64,000 nucleotides of DNA from Hofstenia miamia (taxonomy: Eukaryota; Xenacoelomorpha; Acoela): NCBI GenBank assembly GCA_004352715.1, contig SCFE01000031.1:1088923-1152922 (forward strand), read 5' to 3'. The notes below the pieces were generated by a model. It did not search any database and was not told the origin of the DNA. It saw only the letters and a list, made by a program, of their open reading frames with translations. The translations under genes were made by a program, and so were the position numbers. Shown one piece after another: positions 13,149 through 24,400 of the stretch. Position 1 is the first letter of the stretch. Each line of letters starts with the position of its first letter.

Positions 13149-14242
13149 TTAAGGGATTTCCAAGATAAATTTTAGTAAATCAAAAATGTTCCTAAATATG
13201 TTAATGATGTGTACAAAATGCTTAGCAATGGATACTTTACACTGTTTCCCATGAATTTCAGTGAACGTTTTAGAAGAATTTAAGTCAATGTTTAACAGCC
13301 ACTGAAATAAAATGGCTAATTATTTTTTTGGTTGCAGATTACTATCATATGCTTCTAAGCAATAACTTCTGATCTTGATTTAGAAAACTATAAATCTTTA
13401 TTGTCAAGAGTAAAAATAGAATTCTAAAGCAAATCAAGAGAAATTGCATTTTTTGTTCAAACTTTCTCATACAAAGTTTGCTTATTACTAGCAGGACTTT
13501 CTCTTGTGTCTGATTGTAAATGTATTGCAAACTTAATTGGGGAATATTGAAAGGTACACTTTTGGTCTTGAAGGTTAAAAAGTTGCAAACCTACCAGGGG
13601 AAATGTGTTTCGCATACTCCATCCGATTTTCAAAGCACAAAATTTGCTCAGTGAGCATTTTTCAGGTAGTTATATATTTGCTAGGATTGTACTGTTTAAA
13701 CAAGTGTTTTACAAGTAGGAAAACAAACATGTTTAAAAACCTTTAAAAAGCGGCAATTTTTTCATTTTTTTATTCAAGTAAATGGTATTGGTAATTAGAA
13801 CGTCTAGTTGCTTTGTTCATGACAATGATGAGATATCCAAAAAGTTAGCAATAGGCCTATATGCCAGTTTTCTTACTTGACCTCTTCAATTTTATAGCTT
13901 TTGCGAATGCCCATATCATTTTCTATACAATAAAATATGTATGTAAATCATCAGTACAACTATGATCATTATTTTATTTCAATTTATCATTTAGTAGACC
14001 TAAGTCGGACATACATATTCATCATATATAAACAATAGAAATAAGTATAATCGTTTGACATGTACGTCAGCGCGTCACATGTAGGCCTAAATTACTGGCA
14101 ATTAATATACATTAGATAAGTCTGAAATTAATGTAAATTGCTCTCAGTCAACGAAAAATACAGACAGGTGTTATATAAATAAGCCTACATGTATGTGAAG
14201 AATAGAACTCGTACTTTTCGAATATATATATATATATATATA
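13149..14242. other. AT-rich stretch ending in (TA)n at a gap
   Basis: No gene seen. It ends in a TA dinucleotide run (14222-14242) that leads straight into the gap, which probably explains the break in assembly. Confidence 0.6.
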
Positions 14243-15242
14243 NNNNNNNNNNNNNNNNNNNNNNNNNNNNNNNNNNNNNNNNNNNNNNNNNNNNNNNNNN
14301 NNNNNNNNNNNNNNNNNNNNNNNNNNNNNNNNNNNNNNNNNNNNNNNNNNNNNNNNNNNNNNNNNNNNNNNNNNNNNNNNNNNNNNNNNNNNNNNNNNNN
14401 NNNNNNNNNNNNNNNNNNNNNNNNNNNNNNNNNNNNNNNNNNNNNNNNNNNNNNNNNNNNNNNNNNNNNNNNNNNNNNNNNNNNNNNNNNNNNNNNNNNN
14501 NNNNNNNNNNNNNNNNNNNNNNNNNNNNNNNNNNNNNNNNNNNNNNNNNNNNNNNNNNNNNNNNNNNNNNNNNNNNNNNNNNNNNNNNNNNNNNNNNNNN
14601 NNNNNNNNNNNNNNNNNNNNNNNNNNNNNNNNNNNNNNNNNNNNNNNNNNNNNNNNNNNNNNNNNNNNNNNNNNNNNNNNNNNNNNNNNNNNNNNNNNNN
14701 NNNNNNNNNNNNNNNNNNNNNNNNNNNNNNNNNNNNNNNNNNNNNNNNNNNNNNNNNNNNNNNNNNNNNNNNNNNNNNNNNNNNNNNNNNNNNNNNNNNN
14801 NNNNNNNNNNNNNNNNNNNNNNNNNNNNNNNNNNNNNNNNNNNNNNNNNNNNNNNNNNNNNNNNNNNNNNNNNNNNNNNNNNNNNNNNNNNNNNNNNNNN
14901 NNNNNNNNNNNNNNNNNNNNNNNNNNNNNNNNNNNNNNNNNNNNNNNNNNNNNNNNNNNNNNNNNNNNNNNNNNNNNNNNNNNNNNNNNNNNNNNNNNNN
15001 NNNNNNNNNNNNNNNNNNNNNNNNNNNNNNNNNNNNNNNNNNNNNNNNNNNNNNNNNNNNNNNNNNNNNNNNNNNNNNNNNNNNNNNNNNNNNNNNNNNN
15101 NNNNNNNNNNNNNNNNNNNNNNNNNNNNNNNNNNNNNNNNNNNNNNNNNNNNNNNNNNNNNNNNNNNNNNNNNNNNNNNNNNNNNNNNNNNNNNNNNNNN
15201 NNNNNNNNNNNNNNNNNNNNNNNNNNNNNNNNNNNNNNNNNN
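14243..15242. other. Assembly gap (1000 N)
   Basis: 1000 undetermined bases between a (TA)n run and the ORF1-like fragment that starts at 15243. Confidence 0.99.
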
Positions 15243-15473
15243 ATTTATTTCTGGAGTTACTTGAGTAGTTTTGTTGGTGGATTCAGAAGGAGTTTCTTTG
15301 ATGGCTGCTAGCATGTTGAACAGGATAATTAGTTCATCTCTGCCGAGATTCTTGAGAGGAGCTAATAATTTAGTTTTGGTTAACTCCTCCTCAGGTAACG
15401 CAATAAGCAACGTAGCGTTAAGCGTGGTAAGCACAGCGCACTCGCAAGGACCAACTGCTCGCGGTGAAAGCAT
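15243..15473 (-). pseudogene. N-terminal part of a LINE ORF1 (CR1/L2-like), cut by the gap
   Basis: 77 codons from ATG at 15473 (MLSPRAVGPCECAV...) run into the gap. They resemble the N-terminus of the ORF1 at 40978-40739. Both have a VGP-(x)-E motif just after the start, then a KLLAP...NL..(D/E)ELI.L stretch, and both have the surrounding CGCAATGA bases in the DNA. That second copy belongs to a complete-looking LINE, so this is most likely the 5' end of a related element whose remainder lies in the gap. Whether it is functional cannot be told. The role of this N-terminal domain is unknown to me. Confidence 0.55.
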
Positions 15474-15916
15474 CGAAACAACAAAGTGTCATCATTGCGA
15501 AAAAGTTTTTTATTGATCAAAACCTTGTAATTTTCCCCCAATGCACTGACATAGCGTTTAGGCAGAAAATAATAAACACCATTATCGAGTCTAATCTTTA
15601 CTGCTATACCATATCTTGTGTTCAACTGAACAGCGTCTTCAATTGTTAGCCAAAGTTTTTTCGGAAGTTCACTAGCAGGACTTGCGGTTGAAAAAATACA
15701 TTGTGATGACTGGGAATTGACATCATTTAAACATTGTAAAACATTGTTCTCTTCAATAATGTTGGAGATTGGGAAGAAAATTGCCTTATTATTGACTACA
15801 GGACACTCTCGCTTGTTTTGAGTCCTTCGTTTTTCTTTTGCAGGTGCAGGAGAAGGGGCCATCATCTCTTGTGTTAGCAAATTATTGTTGGAGGCTGGTG
15901 TCAAATAGATTACCAA
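15380..15916 (-). CDS. 178-codon ORF with an NTRYG...FLPKR segment, overlapping the LINE ORF1 start
   Basis: ATG at 15916, stop at 15380. Residues about 20-40 are basic and proline-rich (APSPAPAKEKRRTQNKRE). Residues about 90-125 hold KLWLTIEDAVQLNTRYG then YYFLPKRYVSALG. A similar short segment (NTRYG, a strand, FLPKR) is one I associate from memory with uncharacterised invertebrate and mobile-element proteins; I cannot name a function. The last 31 codons overlap the ORF1-like frame starting at 15473 in another frame. It could be an upstream ORF of the same LINE, the front of one protein broken by a frameshift, or an unrelated insertion. Confidence 0.4.
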   Translation of the reverse strand: MVIYLTPASNNNLLTQEMMAPSPAPAKEKRRTQNKRECPVVNNKAIFFPISNIIEENNVLQCLNDVNSQSSQCIFSTASPASELPKKLWLTIEDAVQLNTRYGIAVKIRLDNGVYYFLPKRYVSALGENYKVLINKKLFRNDDTLLFRCFHREQLVLASALCLPRLTLRCLLRYLRRS

Positions 15917-16106
15917 ATGAACCAGATGCTATGGTTTCAACAGACATTGCCATAAGAAAAATGAATTTGCGTAGAAGAAAATAATGATTTTATCTGACGA
16001 TTTGGGTGAATATATAGATTGAGTTGTTTAATCAATAAACACATCATGACGTCACTAAAACACCCCCCGGCAAGTTCCATTGCCAATAATTTATGTAATA
16101 TATATA

Positions 16107-16375
16107 AAAAAATTGGTTACATTTTAAACAAAAGACTGCAAACAAATGTGTTTATTTTTGCAATTGACATGTGTTTTCTGTGAAACGAATTTATTACCCT
16201 CAATATAAGAAAATTATTTGTTTGAAAATACTTATTATGTAATTCCAAAAACTTATGTGAATAAAAAAATTGGTTACATTTTAAACATTTCTAATTTCAT
16301 TGATTTTTGAAAATTCCTCAACCTCTAAAAAATTGGTTACATTTTATACAATAGACTACAAACAAATGTGTTTGC
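16107..16375 (+). repeat. Three copies of an AAAATTGGTTACATTTTA motif
   Basis: AAAATTGGTTACATTTTAAAC occurs near 16108 and 16266, and with one change near 16328. The first and third copies continue together through GACT(G/A)CAAACAAATGTGTTT, giving about 48 bp of shared unit. It looks like a small dispersed or decayed tandem repeat. Confidence 0.6.
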
Positions 16376-17969
16376 CAACAAATATTATAACAAAATAGAA
16401 TATATTCCAATGACGTCAGAGATATACAGACGGCCAAAGTACACAATTAAATCATAGCCAGACCCGCCAAGGTCATTTGTGGCACGTCGTACGACCCGCT
16501 TCTTGCTACTCTTAACTAATAAAAATAGAAGAACTGAATTTTTGTTTAATACTAAAGAATAAACGACCATGAAACTTAGTCAATTATATCATAACACTTA
16601 AGAAAATGTGAATTAAATTATGACATCAAAATTTTAAGATTAACCATTCCCAAAGATTTGAAAGTAATCGAAAGTATATACATAAGATCAATGCAACCAA
16701 GTACTAACTCCAAAGATGATTACATATATCAGCACACATTTCCTCTAATCAACCTTTAATTACATAATATCTTTTAATTGAATAATCTATATTTAGGGAG
16801 AAATGTATTATTAAATATAGTACAAAATATAGTTTCTTCTTCTAATAAAATTGATATTAATTTTTCTTAGATTTTCTTTTAATTGGTAATTTCTTGGCAT
16901 AAGCCCTTGCAATATCGAATATTCTATGAATTGACCCTTAAAATAAGGATACTTTGAAAGATCTTGGAGAATTTGAATTAAAAATAAGTAGCAAAGCGGC
17001 ATCTGATGATTTCCAGTTAAAAATGATTTTTTAATACTTTGAAATTGCTATTTTCTTAATTTTCAATTGTGAAATTGATATTATTATCTATTATAATTAA
17101 GTTAGGTAAGATTTCTTTTGAGTTTTTTTATCAATTAAACAAATATATCATCAATATATCTTCCATAAAAATTGAACTGTTTAAATTGTTGTATTCGATA
17201 CTGTTCTACAATTGAAATAAGAAGGAAACAATTTTTTCAGAATACTTTGCCCCATTAACCACCGTCTATGGATATTTTTTATTTACGTATATGTCTATCG
17301 CACCGCAATATTTCAAACCAGGTAATTTCTAATTTTATTAAAATTTGAATCAACCAACCACTTCTCAATAGTACCACATATCGAACATTTATACGCATGA
17401 TTAGCAGGAATGGTGCTAATTTTTAGGACTTAGTGTTTAAATGTATAAATTTTTAATTCATACGTATAAAATTTTAAAGAATTTCAAAATTCCACAATGC
17501 TTATAGTAAGAACAAATTGCGATCAATAATGTAAAAATCAATAGTAAATTTAGACAATCTGCAATTTTATTATTGAGAAAAATAAATAGCAATACTTAAA
17601 GATTAAAGAAAGCTTAGCACTAAAAATGTTAGAAAATTATTGTTAACAAATTGTCAAAACATTCGGTGGAAGCGTATACTTTTAAATTACTGTAAACGAT
17701 AGGTTTCACTCAATACAGTGTTCTGTTAGAGAACGTAAATACGCCATGATGTGTCGATACATGAGTGGGCATTATACTAAATATCTTTCACAAAGCGAAC
17801 ATATAATAATGCAACTATTAAAAGCTCAAATAGATATTCTGAATTTATAAAATGAAGTGGATGTTATATGCTACACAAAACAGCGTTTTCATGCTCAATT
17901 TGATTGTAAATAAATAATTGAGCGCTGATTCATTAGCTATATAAAGAAATTTAACGTATTTCACCACAT
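16376..17969. other. AT-rich stretch downstream of STX5, nothing recognised
   Basis: No gene or RNA seen. Short frames only, such as 16811-17002 minus, with low-complexity composition. Confidence 0.5.
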
Positions 17970-18195
17970 TTAAGATAGCACTTACGATTAAAGATCACAT
18001 TTAATTATATGAAGACAAAGACAATTGGAATTGACCAACCAAGAAAAATAACATTAAAATTGCAAAAGATCTCAATCAATTCCAACAACCAAAATTAATA
18101 AATGAAGAAAATACTGTTTTTGAAATCCTAATAAGCGTTTAACACTATTTGTATGTTGACTTTATTTACAAAGGATTTTAAAAATAAATATGACA
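17970..18195 (+). repeat. ~226-bp dispersed repeat, copy 1
   Basis: TTAAGATAGCA(C/T)TTACGATT starts a block that recurs at 34829-35055 with roughly 85% identity by eye, including ATACTGTTTTTGAAATCC and GGATTTTAAAAATAAAT near the end. The flanks do not match, so the block is a repeat unit. It lies just past the 3' end of STX5. Confidence 0.7.
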
Positions 18196-18333
18196 TTTTT
18201 AAAATTAATTTTAGATTAATCAACAACTAGTCTAAATAAAACATATATTTCTTAATTCATAAAACCATCAAAGCACCATAAAGTGAAATGGGAAGCAAAT
18301 ATTCCAATCGCCTCTCGTTATTCTGCAAAAAAT

Positions 18334-18339
18334 TTTATT
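18334..18339 (-). promoter_or_regulatory. STX5: AATAAA overlapping the STX5 stop codon
   Basis: On the minus strand the end reads GCATAATAAAAT, so the canonical poly(A) hexamer shares two bases with the TAA stop. If used, the 3' UTR would be only about 15-30 nt. Use is an inference; other hexamers further downstream were not excluded. Confidence 0.45.
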
Positions 18340-18497
18340 ATGCAAAGAATACTATGAAAAGAATAAAGAACACAATCATGATTCCAAATATCTTTATCAT
18401 TAGCATACGGTTAGAGCTAATGCTTTGAAAATATTTCAATAACTCTGAATGCCCGGCAGTCACATGATTGTAAGTCTCGTCAATATTGTGATCAATC
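18338..18497 (-). CDS. STX5: STX5 exon 10 (residues 305-356 and stop)
   Basis: 160 nt. End of the SNARE motif (IDHNIDET, HSELLKYFQS), then a hydrophobic anchor rich in Ile, Phe and Met, ending VFFA as in other syntaxin-5 proteins. Confidence 0.96.
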
Positions 18498-21400
18498 CTA
18501 AAAATAATTATTAAAAATGCATTCTTTACTAAGTAAGAATATAATAATCAACTTAATTTTTAGATGTTTGTATTACAAGAACAAGTTCTGGTTTTATTAG
18601 ATCATGACATCAAAAACCAACTAACACAAATTTATATAGAAGAAAAATCTATATTCAGAAATTGTTTTAACAATAAATAGAAATAGTTTCCAACTAGATA
18701 CTGATATTGAAAACACAAGTTTTTAGCAATTTTTAACATACAATGTGTTCAACATACCAAGACGTAACAAAGTCATTTGATATAATTTCAGAAATTTTCG
18801 TCAAAAACGGATATTTGAAGAAATTAACCGAGAAAGCAATGGCTAAAATTTCAATATCAAAAAATATACATATATAAGGCGCTGAAGATAAATTTTGGGA
18901 ATATATTTTGCCAATCTATGATCCCATTGGTGCAATAAGAAGTAGAACAATTTTAACATAGTTGAGATTTTTACATGAGCATTGTTGGTTAAATGTTGAG
19001 AAACTCACATACTACCTAATGGAATTTATTGAACAATGAGAAAATCCTTAATTATTGCTATTTACTACTACTACTACTACTACTATTAGTAGTATTTCAA
19101 AAATGAATAAATTATTCACAAAAGATTATTATTGTTAAGAATTAGAACTTAAACATTATTTGCCAAAACATATTTATTATTTAATAGCATTTTAATATTT
19201 GATATACGATTTGTTTTTTTATTATTAAGTTATTGTATATTTCATCAAATGTGTGGCTACTTAATGCACGAGTATACATTGTTGAAACTCCTGCAGCTGA
19301 TATTTTCAATAAAAATTTGTGAAAGAATCGCATGCGAAAACATCCTTTAATTAAAGAAATATAAGTATACAAATTGAGATGAAGTAATGCAGAAATACAT
19401 ACATTACTAAACTTTCTTCGCTTGTTTTTACAATTTCAGCTAATTGTTGAAATACTTCACCAAGTTGAACGACATTGGACTCAATGCTTTCCATTATTGT
19501 GGCACGTTCTTTAATGTAAGAGTCCTAAGAATGGAAATAAATATAGGTCAGTAATTTTTTAACTTGGTTAACAATAAGCATGAACAATAAATATGTACAA
19601 TATTAAAGAATACTAATACAGTATATCAACATATAACTTATATTATCAAACTTACAGTTTGTTCAATTAGTTCCAATTGCTGGGTATGACGGGAACGGGG
19701 GTGAACTCCAGAAGGGCCGATTTCCAAAGATCCAGGGTTTTCATTCATATTGACAGCTCTCTCTTCATCTCTCAACAATATGCTAGTACCTGAATTCATA
19801 TTAGTAACAGATTTTAACCTAAAATATACCTGCACTGCTAGAAGGTGGCAGCAAGGAGCTTGTGTCAATATTCGATTTAGAAAATTGCTCTCTTCGTGAT
19901 TTTTGTTCTTTCAAATTCTAGTGAATTAAATGCATGATCAACAAAATACATATCAATCGAATCTGATACAAGTGCACACATTACTATACTAAAAAGTATT
20001 GGTTTGAATTTTACCCAAAGGTGAAAGTGGCTGACCTGGCCGAAAAAAATATCTGATTTGCGGACAGGGCCAAAATTAAATTAACTAGTGGCTTCAAGTG
20101 CGGGTCACAAGTTTGTACAAATTTTACAAAAGTTTATTTGAAATAAGTTGCACGTACATTGTCAGTATGTTTCGTGGTTTGTATTCAAAAAATAATCCAC
20201 GCTGTGATTAATATTTCCCTGTGATATCAATGTTGTTAAATCAAGTTTATAGGCGTCCACAATTGAAGGTTTTGTTTATATTCTAATTAATGAAAATGAG
20301 AAAGAATAAGGCCGCACATGTAAACAATTCTAATGCTGTTGAACAAGTAATTACAGTGATCAATTCCATAGAATAACTATTATTGGTTATCTTCAATTGG
20401 TATTCCAACTAAATTAAATCATTTGCACGGGCCTAAAGAGTTTTCAAAAACATTACAATTACTATATTTTGCAAAATCTGCTATGATAATCACCAAAGAG
20501 CTAATTGAATCAGGATTGAGAAGGCTAGTCTGATGATGCGATCAAAAAGCGATGATGAAGATCAAAAGAATAAGTTCTTCTCCGACGTATGGAAGCATTT
20601 CGAACTTCCCAGTAATAGCTCTAGGAACACTGTATCTTGTAAGACATGTTTAACTACATTTTCTACGCGCAATGAACAAGGTCACAATACTGGAACTCAT
20701 AATCTGAATACGCACAACTTAAATAAAAGTTCTCGGGACATCAACATGAAAATTTAATGCGTTTCAAGACTATATTGAAATCTAATCGATTAGTTCATAA
20801 CATTTAGAATTAAATAGTTTTAGTCTGAAATTGGCTGAAAGTAATAGTTTTTTAATATATGCAAAATCCCCTTTTAATAAAAATCGTGAAAATTATTCAA
20901 TTTTGTCATGCTATACACCAATCACTAGATCTTTGTATGTTGCATCTTTTGTAAGCGATGTGAACAATCGCATCGTTAAAATTGTATGGACTATTTGCAA
21001 AAAACTTTAAAAATTGGCGTTTTGGCTGAGTAGTCAATATTGGGAGGCCATAGCTCATTCAGGATTGATCCGATTAACAAAATTTTTACACCATTCTATG
21101 AGAAAAAGACAAAAAGCTATGAGTTTGTTATAGTTTTTTAGCACTTTCAAAAAATTGGTGTCCACAACTGAAATATGCATATTTTACAAAATTTCACTAA
21201 AATAGTCAATATCGAAAAAAATACCTTACACAATTTTTCAGTAGTTGTTTCGTTTGATTCTACGTCATAATTTAGTTAAGTGGTGTGCGGAAAGTCAAGC
21301 TCTATAATAAACAGTTCATAATATAAGTGTCGAAACGCATATACTGCAATGACCTCCTCAAAGAGACTAGTGTGTATATAGTAGGCCCTGGTGACACCTG

Positions 21401-24400
21401 CTTAAGATTTATCCTTAATTAACGGTCCCATATCGTGCCCAAAATTTATTGAATAAATAAGGGCCTGATGTTCGCAATTTTGTGAGAAGTAATGTGTTCT
21501 TATTAATTCTCAATTTAACGTATTGGTTGAATTTTGCTAGGGATTTTGCAGTTTGGGACAGCCTTGTGTAGAGTAAAAAATAACAATTTACATAAGTATC
21601 AAACTCTACTAAAACTCAATTTATTATCTTGAATGTCAGTGTGAAGATTACCACGCATTTGTTCGGTGAAAATTACATACATTGCGTTTCAATGAGGACA
21701 CTTTTGTATAATAGATTTGAAAGCTACAAATCAATAATTATATCACATAACAGCAGAACAGATACTCCTGACTCAGTCCTGACTGTAAAGAAAAAACAAA
21801 TATTTGAAGTTACATTTATAATTCTAAGTGAAAAAATTCATAACCAATGCTACAAATATGATAAATTGTGAAGTAATTATGAATATACATGTACACTAAA
21901 AAAGGAACCGAACATAGAGAATACTGGGAAAAATGTCAAAAATAGCAATTTTGAGTGGCGATAGGAAATAGGAACACACCGAGAAGAATGGTTTTTACAA
22001 ATTCATTACTGTTTTATAGGAAATCATGCCACAATATACTTGTGCACGATAGAAGATGTGATCTTTAAGTGACATTGCTAACAAGAAGAGATTACATGAG
22101 ATGTTTTCGTACAAATTAACAATTGTATGCATCATATTAGCGATTGTGTTACATTGTTTACCCTTTTTTATAAATATCACGAACCATAATCCCCCCATAT
22201 ATTTTGTATGGGACTGAGGAGAAAATTTTTCCTCACTGGAACTGGAACTAAACATCATAATTTCTATATAAGAAATTCAGTGTGAACTAAAAATGGTGGG
22301 TTTTCCTACTAGAAACTGGGCCAGTAGCATTTTGCAGAGCAAACATATGAGGATTTGATAGCAACTTGGTTTTCAAATGAATAAAATGGAACTTAAATGG
22401 ACCAAAAGGTAGAAAATATTACTGACATGCTCTTCAGAACCAAAAACTTAAGAAACTCTCTAAAATTAATGGCTTAGGTGCAAATAATCTCTTTATGCAA
22501 GCTCTTTCAGTTAGCAGCCGCAATGCAAAGTCTACATTTTAAATGCACATTTCATAGAACATTTTTTGCAATCCCTAGAAAATGTCAACCACAATCCATT
22601 TTTATGGGGAATATCGGAATTTGGAAGCAAGGCTACAGTTTGCAGATGTTGCATGAGTTAATTAAAGTATAGATTCTCAAATTCCAAAAAAACATAACAG
22701 TGATGTAACTTTCTACCATTGATGTTATCAGCAAACGAAATTATATATTAATTTTTACGTGCAGATCTACCATTGCCGTCACTTTTCTCAAAGCATAATT
22801 CAATTTGATTAGCGGCACGTAATATTTAAATAAAAACGAGGCTTAAGGTAAGCACTAGATGGGTTTAAGTAGTTTAGGACAATTTTGTCTTCAGTGAAAC
22901 AATAGGTTATTTGTGTTCTATTCCGTGTATATGACATATTTTAGAAAACAATTTTAAACAAAACAATCTTATCTATATACAACTAAATTCATGAATTTTC
23001 ACCTTGCTAGCTTATAAAATTTCAGTAGACATCAATTTAAATAACAGGAAAGGACATTTTTGTCCTCTTGAACAAATGCGGGTTAAATTATAAGTTTCTA
23101 ACATGTCGAACTTTGGTATAGCAAACTGAAAAATTAAAGAATTTTTTTGGTAAGGACCATAAAAATGGACTTAGAATGGTTGAAAAAACATTAATTTTAA
23201 TATGACCTAGTCAAGCAATGGTTTCATCTGCGGGAATGGTTATACAAATGAATACATAGATGATTAGCCTATCTCATGTAAACAGCATGGAAGTTGTTCG
23301 ATCTGCAATGCTGTGGTTCATATCATATATTTTCTATATAATCTCTAATTGTTTAGAAGACAAATATACTTCTTTTGATCATCTTATTTGATAAAGAAAA
23401 AATGCACTAAGATTGAAAGGTAAAAATTGTAAGAACCGTGCCTGTGGGCACACATAAAAATGTGCCGTGCCCAAAAAAAGCTCTGATATACCTTAAATTT
23501 TTGTAGAATATCTCATCAATTTTTGAAAGATATTAGATTTTGCAAAACTTGCAAATAATAAATTTAGAAAAACAATTTGACCCGCCCTTCAACTCAAAAT
23601 TTTCAAGTTACGTTTGATGTCTAAAAGAACTTCCAAGTTTTTGAAAAGCTGGATGTCCTTGATTATTTTCCATGTTTTAGACTAACTTAAAATTTTGCCT
23701 TGACATACATTATGGAGTAGTGGTAAGGCATTAATCAACGTGCATTCATTTCTTAAGTTTAGCATAACTTTTCAAATATCTTAACTTATTCAAACGATTT
23801 GAACAACTAAAAATTATGATATGAAATTTGTATAAGAAATAGAATATTGTCTAAAGCAAAAAACCGGTAAAATGCGAGATTGTCATATGTAATCTATTAA
23901 ATAACTTGTATGCTAAGATACACAACATACGCTTGATATTAAACATTTATAAAATATGGAAAATCAAATTGTAGATTTAATACCTCAGAGCGAATGTCTA
24001 AAACCGATTTGAAGTTGGTAGACATTGAAGCCAAACGAGACTGTAAAGACACAAGTACTGTACTAGAGTGAGATTTGACATGGTTGTTTGATGATGTACT
24101 TCGTTCACTCAACTAAATATATTTTTTTTGACAACAAGAAAATGGTAATTTAATCAGTTTATCAATTGAATAGAGCATTGTTGACAAATAATTTCTATTG
24201 TATCAAAGGGAAAGATCCCATCAAAATACCAATGGTGGCGTTTTCAAATTTTTCTTACGTTACTTGTCAGCAATTCCTAACATTCCTCGAATGTATAAGG
24301 ATATTCTTGGTGAATCACTGGTGGTCTAATCATTTTATTAGCGTGTATATTCCACCTCTTTCAAAATACTGATTGCATGCAATGATTATGAAACAAATAT

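Noticed and set aside
13060-16085. Shared GATGTCACTA(A/C)AACACCCCC at about 13077 and 16046
   Set aside because: Only about 20 bases match and the flanks diverge; too short to call a repeat family.
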